From contig JAXRKN010000044.1 in assembly GCA_038502055.1 (NCBI GenBank), positions 2,886,001 through 2,950,000 of the forward strand: 64,000 nucleotides of DNA, given 5' to 3'. Every line of letters starts with the position of its first letter. The stretch's first letter is position 1. Shown here piece after piece: positions 59,559-64,000 of this stretch. Source of the stretch: Tanytarsus gracilentus (Eukaryota; Arthropoda; Insecta; Diptera; Chironomidae). The notes under the pieces were generated by a model that was given only the letters and a program-made list of their open reading frames with translations, ran no database searches and was not told the DNA's origin. The translations under genes were made by a program, and so were the position numbers.

Positions 59559-60701
59559 TTAAAACAATTCAGATAATTTTTTCACATTAATTGTCAAAAA
59601 AATTGCAACAACAGTAAAAACTAAAAGAGTTACGAAGATCACAATCATCACGCTCTCATTTTGCGATACTAAAATCCGAAGGTCTTCAATTTCTTCCTCG
59701 AGTTCTTCGATATCTTCCAAACCTTCTTCAAAAGCTTTCAAACTTTCAATATTCTCAATCTCAAATTTGTTAAGTTTTAAAAATATTTCATCAACTTCCT
59801 TAATTTCACTTTCTATTGTTGCAACTTTTTCTGACGTTAACTTTAATGTTTGGTCATTTTCAATAATTTTTTTTGAAAACATTGTTTGTGTCACTTTTAA
59901 TTCTGCTAAATACAAATAATTTAAAATCACCTCTCCATGGCTGTTGATTAAAGATTTCATGGAATATTCTAAATCATTAATTTTTTGCTCAGTCGATGAA
60001 TAAGTTTTTGATGTTGTCGTTTCATAAGAATTTTCCGTTAAATTATTGCAATTTTGTTTCACTTCATTCACGACACTTTCAAGCGATGGTGACCTCAAAT
60101 CATTTTTATTGTATTGCTTATTAACAATGCAATCATTCTGCAGTACAGAAAGCTCATGCAAAGTTGAAGGAAATTCAGCATTGATAACTTTAAGTTTGTT
60201 AAAAAACAAATGAACTTTTTTGAGATTTGAATTATTTTTGAAGAAATTTTTCGGTAAATATTTAACTTTTGTATTATAAAGTCCAAAATATTCCAAAGAC
60301 ATCAAATTTTCGAGTAAATCTGGTTCCAAAAAAATTAAATTTCCATTTTTGATTATGATTGATGTAATTTTTGAACATCCATCGAAAATGTCTTTAGTGA
60401 ACTCGGTAATAAATCCTCCATTGATATCAAATCGCTGTAAATTATCAAAATGCTGGCATAGCTGCGATGGAATATATTTTGTAATGCTTGAATAGATGAC
60501 ATAAATTGTTTGCACATCTGAACTATTTTTTCCTTCCAAATGATCGCCAATAATTTTTGTAACTTCAACTTTTTCACGAAACAATGTTGTCATGAGACAA
60601 TTGTATCCATCAGTGTACTCTATGAATTTACACTTGCAATCAGCAGAATTAGAAAAATTTATTAAAATTAAAACTAAAAATGTAAAGAAAAATTTCTTCA
60701 T
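59559..60701 (-). CDS. leucine-rich-repeat, coiled-coil, single-pass membrane protein B
   Basis: Intronless, 380 residues, paralogous to the protein at 58171. It shares the FIEYTDGYNCLMTTLF cap, the LRR block with FDNLQRFDINGGFITEFTKD and NLKKVHLFFNKLKVINAEF, and the RSPSLESVVNEVKQNCN motif (RSPSMKNVTHDIKMKCN in A). Signal peptide MKKFFFTFLVLILINFSNS. An acidic coiled-coil stalk (EEGLEDIEELEEEIEDLRIL) precedes the membrane helix (VMIVIFVTLLVFTVVAIFLT). Sequence identity between the two is low outside these landmarks, so the duplication is old. Gene order and strand suggest a small tandem family. Confidence 0.88.
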   Translation of the reverse strand: MKKFFFTFLVLILINFSNSADCKCKFIEYTDGYNCLMTTLFREKVEVTKIIGDHLEGKNSSDVQTIYVIYSSITKYIPSQLCQHFDNLQRFDINGGFITEFTKDIFDGCSKITSIIIKNGNLIFLEPDLLENLMSLEYFGLYNTKVKYLPKNFFKNNSNLKKVHLFFNKLKVINAEFPSTLHELSVLQNDCIVNKQYNKNDLRSPSLESVVNEVKQNCNNLTENSYETTTSKTYSSTEQKINDLEYSMKSLINSHGEVILNYLYLAELKVTQTMFSKKIIENDQTLKLTSEKVATIESEIKEVDEIFLKLNKFEIENIESLKAFEEGLEDIEELEEEIEDLRILVSQNESVMIVIFVTLLVFTVVAIFLTINVKKLSELF

Positions 60702-63700
60702 TTTTTAAAGCTCTGAGAATTGTTCTTGATTTCACTGCGACTTGTAATCAATTGAAATTGCATTTCAATATTGAATTAATTTTTTCTGTGTCGAGATAAT
60801 GAAATAACTTTTTTAAGGACATTACAATTTTTTTCAATCATGCTTTCAATGATCGTTATTAAAAAATAAATTAAGCTTTAAAGCTCGATCAAAAGCTTAA
60901 CAAATTTATTTTTGAAAAATCAAAATACGTTATTTTAAAAACTTTTTATTGAATAATTACATCTGATGGCATGTCCGGCTCTTTCGCTTCCATTCATTCA
61001 TAAATTTTGCAAAAACAAAAATTTCACTTTTAATCTTAAAATTCCTTTCGAATGAATTAGTAGCAAAAAAAGTTCCTCAAAGTCAAGGCAATCGATCGCT
61101 CTGTGTGATTAAATTTACGAAAGTATATGAAAAGAAATAGTGAGGCATGATCACTTGCATGGTTGATATCCGATCAAATGTACGCGCGGTAATGATTGAT
61201 GATTTTTTTATTGTAAAACTTTTTGTCTCTCCGCAGCGCATATGCGATCATGTTGAACAAGCCGAGAGGGAGAGCGGTGTGCAAGCGACACAAGGAGAAG
61301 GGGAGAAGACCCAAAGACACATACCGCCATTAAAATGTAGGTCAGTACTGAAATCAAAAAAAGTGAGATTGCTAAGAAGATTCTGCTTTCTCCATACACG
61401 CACTTCATCTCTCGATGCCGTCTCGGTTCGATACAAGATCAACAAATGGCATTACAAGGTTTGTTCTCTCTCTCTCACTCACTTACTCGCCTCGGAGACA
61501 TAAACGTTCGTTTTTTTATTGTTATGTTGCTTGTTCGATTACTTTCGTTGGAAAGAAATAAAAATAAATAAAAGAAATTTTGTTGTGATTGAATGTCAAA
61601 GCGAGTGAGAAACGTCTCTTAGAGAAAAATAAAAAAATAGATTGAAAGAGTCATTGAACCATGAATTTCAATTTCAAATTTAATCCTTGTGGGAAAATCG
61701 AAAAATTGTTGATTTTAAACCTTGTGAAAATTCAACTAAAAATTAGAATAACTAATTAGAATTTTCTTAAAATTTTTAATGGTGAAATTTTGCTCAAAAC
61801 CTTGCAAGGGTTAAATATCTCACTAAAAACTTTTTAAATTTCGCAAATCATTGTTTTATTTTTTTTCTCATTTCAAGGTTAATTTATCTTTCTTTTTGGA
61901 TATTGTGGCTGCTCGATGATCTTTCACTTTCTTCCATGCTTTCGTGCGCCATTATTAGTGAATACATTCAATATGTACATTGTTAGTGTAAGATGAAAAA
62001 GAAGAAATTGCGTGCAAAAAAAACCTCAACATGAACATTTTGGTGATAGCCGAATATCAACAGGTATTTTGATCCACATGCAAATTATCGTGTATAAAAT
62101 TGTCAATCAGGTGAAGCGATGAAGCTTAAAATTGCTCTAATTTTTCCAAATATGATAATTAATAATTAAAAGTTGTTAATAATTTTTCTCTTTAAATTTT
62201 TTGGAGAGTTTTGGGATTTTTTATAAATTCCGTCCATAATTAATTTAAAGTTTAAGATTTAAGGAGATTTAAATTTATTTAAAAAATACCTTGAGTTACT
62301 CAACTTATCGACCACCCCTTAGGAATAACCACTTTTGCTCATAGCTATGATTAATTTATCTTCTCTCGATCGTTCCACTCTCACTCTTAACTCCGACATC
62401 ATTGACCAACATTTAATTAATTAAACTTCACTCCTAGATGTTGACTCACTGTCTCTCCTCCACATCGCTGTAATCATCGGAAATGTTTCTTCTATTACGT
62501 AACATTCTCTACGGCTACAGTCAGACTCAGACACGGTGGTGTGACCTCATTTAGAACCGAGATCATTACTATAACAAGCATCAACAAGAGAATCAAGCCG
62601 TGATTATATCGTGATCGTTCAATAAATTTAATGCTCGTTATAGACGTGTATATGAAAAATCTCTTGTGAGCGATGCAAGACGTGATTATGATAATTTTTT
62701 TCATTTTTCAGCTCGTAAACGGCAAAACTTCTTTATTTAACTCTTTTTTTAGAAATGGCTCTAAAGTTTATGGCAGAAAATTGTTCTTAAGTAATACTTA
62801 AAGGGCTTCGGCACAACCAGGGTGATTGAGTTTAAAAATAAAATAGTAATTAATATTTGCAATTAAACTAAATCAAGATAAAATATTTAAAACAATAAAA
62901 TTCAGTAAAACACTTTGTTAGATTATTCAAGGTTCAATTCCTTAATATTAAATTAAAATTTCTTGTCCAGTTCTTTCATTGTTTGTCACTTCTAACTTTT
63001 TTTTCTACAACATTTTACAGCGAAAAACGAAAGAACAAACGATAAAGACGAAGGAGAGAAAAAAGTGAATGAGAAACACCCGGAAATTCTTTTTTTGGCA
63101 TTTATCTCTCTAGTTATTTGCTTTAGTAGTACACCAAGCAAAAAAGAATAAGAAGATTTTCTGGGTAGACTCGATATAATAAAAATTATGACACTCCTGA
63201 AACAATCCACAATCCGTTACGGAGAGAGATCGATTTATTGCCGTATAATATTTATATTTAGGTTCAAGGAGAGTTTCCATTCTCGCTTAAAAATTAGATC
63301 TGCAATTTACGATCGTGCATGTACGAACAGTTTTTATGACACCGAAAAAAAGACCTCAAAAAATTTGTTTTACATAACAATCGATCGTATGGCAAATATT
63401 TGAGTAAGAGATGTGAAAATAGAGCGGAGAGGATCGGTGACGTCGAAAAATAAGCATTTAAGTGAATGCTGGGACTGTTTTATCAGATGTTCGAGCCTCT
63501 TCGTGCTTCCACGTAATATATGGTCTGCATGAACACTTAGAATGGTAATAAAACAACCTTTTGCATAACCCTTTTTGAATACATTATCATGCATGGCCTT
63601 CAACAATCCTTTCCGCATTCTTCTTTCTCAGAAAAATTCCTAACTGTTTTCACTTTTTCGTGAGATATCTTTTGAGTGAGAAAATATAGGTAGAAAATAG

Positions 63701-64000
63701 TTGTAATTCTAAGAATTATCGTGAAAAAAAAATTAAAATCTTAATGACTTAAAAAATTATAGTTTAATTTTGCATCACAAAAATTTCAATGCTAAATTCC
63801 AAGAAAATTCTTTTGTACAAAAGTTGATGAATTTAAAAATGTGGCTGATGTCAGTCTCGCTGCACATCTATTAGTCACATTCAAATGCCTCCGAGTGCAT
63901 TTGCACAAATGCATTCACTATCGCGACATCATCGTCGCCATTGGCATCAATTAAAATATTTTTCTCGTAATTTTCACAATTTTTTCATATCGCAACCAAT
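60702..64000. other. no supported gene; one possible exon
   Basis: AT-rich with no recognised domain. A stretch of higher GC at 61230-61460 is open on both strands and is listed separately. The open frame at 63370-63618 (minus) has no family features. Confidence 0.4.
61238..61459 (+). other. possible exon of unknown gene
   Basis: A strong polypyrimidine acceptor (TTTTTGTCTCTCCGCAG) precedes base 61238 and a possible donor (AAG/GTTTGT) follows base 61459. The whole interval is open in one plus frame and is richer in GC than its surroundings. The minus strand is also open (61208-61408) with a hydrophobic run (IFLAISLFLISVLTYILMA). I recognise neither product, so strand and reality are uncertain. 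Confidence 0.25.

Overview
This window is eukaryotic, nuclear and insect-like. It is AT-rich, with spliced genes whose introns are mostly 50-110 bp, GT-AG junctions and AATAAA polyadenylation signals. The recognisable proteins are an alpha/epsilon-sarcoglycan, EMC3, DPY30, a PPP1R14-type phosphatase inhibitor, an ecdysteroid-kinase-like (EcKL) family, a Plus-C odorant-binding domain and a selenocysteine-containing selenophosphate synthetase. Together these fit an insect, most likely a lower dipteran (midge or mosquito type). The species cannot be named from the sequence.

Layout. 1-11.1 kb: one exon of a Cys-loop (pHCl-like) chloride channel on the minus strand, then two long inverted-repeat mobile elements. 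The first (3333-5315) has an 8-bp target duplication and hAT-like ends around a 35-bp satellite. The second (7626-9331) is flanked by TA and full of short tandem repeats. 11.1-19.15 kb: a direct tandem duplication of about 3.5 kb. Each unit carries a selenoprotein SPS2 gene (plus strand, in-frame UGA, 3' SECIS) facing an EcKL gene (minus strand). Both SPS2 copies are intact. Both EcKL copies are broken, at different places. The second unit also holds a 940-bp insertion. 19.5-27.9 kb: a compact cluster of housekeeping and structural genes: Scg-alpha (minus), EMC3 (plus), Dpy30 (plus) and a PPP1R14-like gene (minus). 27.9-51.3 kb: about 23 kb with no gene I can support, apart from one possible signal-peptide exon. 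51.3-55.6 kb: a nine-exon membrane protein with MANSC and LDLa domains (LRP11-like). 56.3-57.8 kb: a secreted protein joining a Gly/Gln/Asn-rich repeat region to a Plus-C odorant-binding domain. 58.2-60.7 kb: two tandem intronless leucine-rich-repeat membrane proteins (minus). 60.7-64 kb: no supported gene.

How the genes relate. The window is not an operon-like system and most neighbours are functionally unrelated. Scg-alpha and EMC3 share a divergent promoter region. SPS2 and EcKL converge tail to tail with 197 bp between stop codons, and the SECIS lies in that gap. The most notable observations are the paired selenoprotein SPS2 genes with matching SECIS elements, the different lesions in the two EcKL copies, the hAT-type foldback element with its higher-order satellite, and the repeat/odorant-binding fusion protein.
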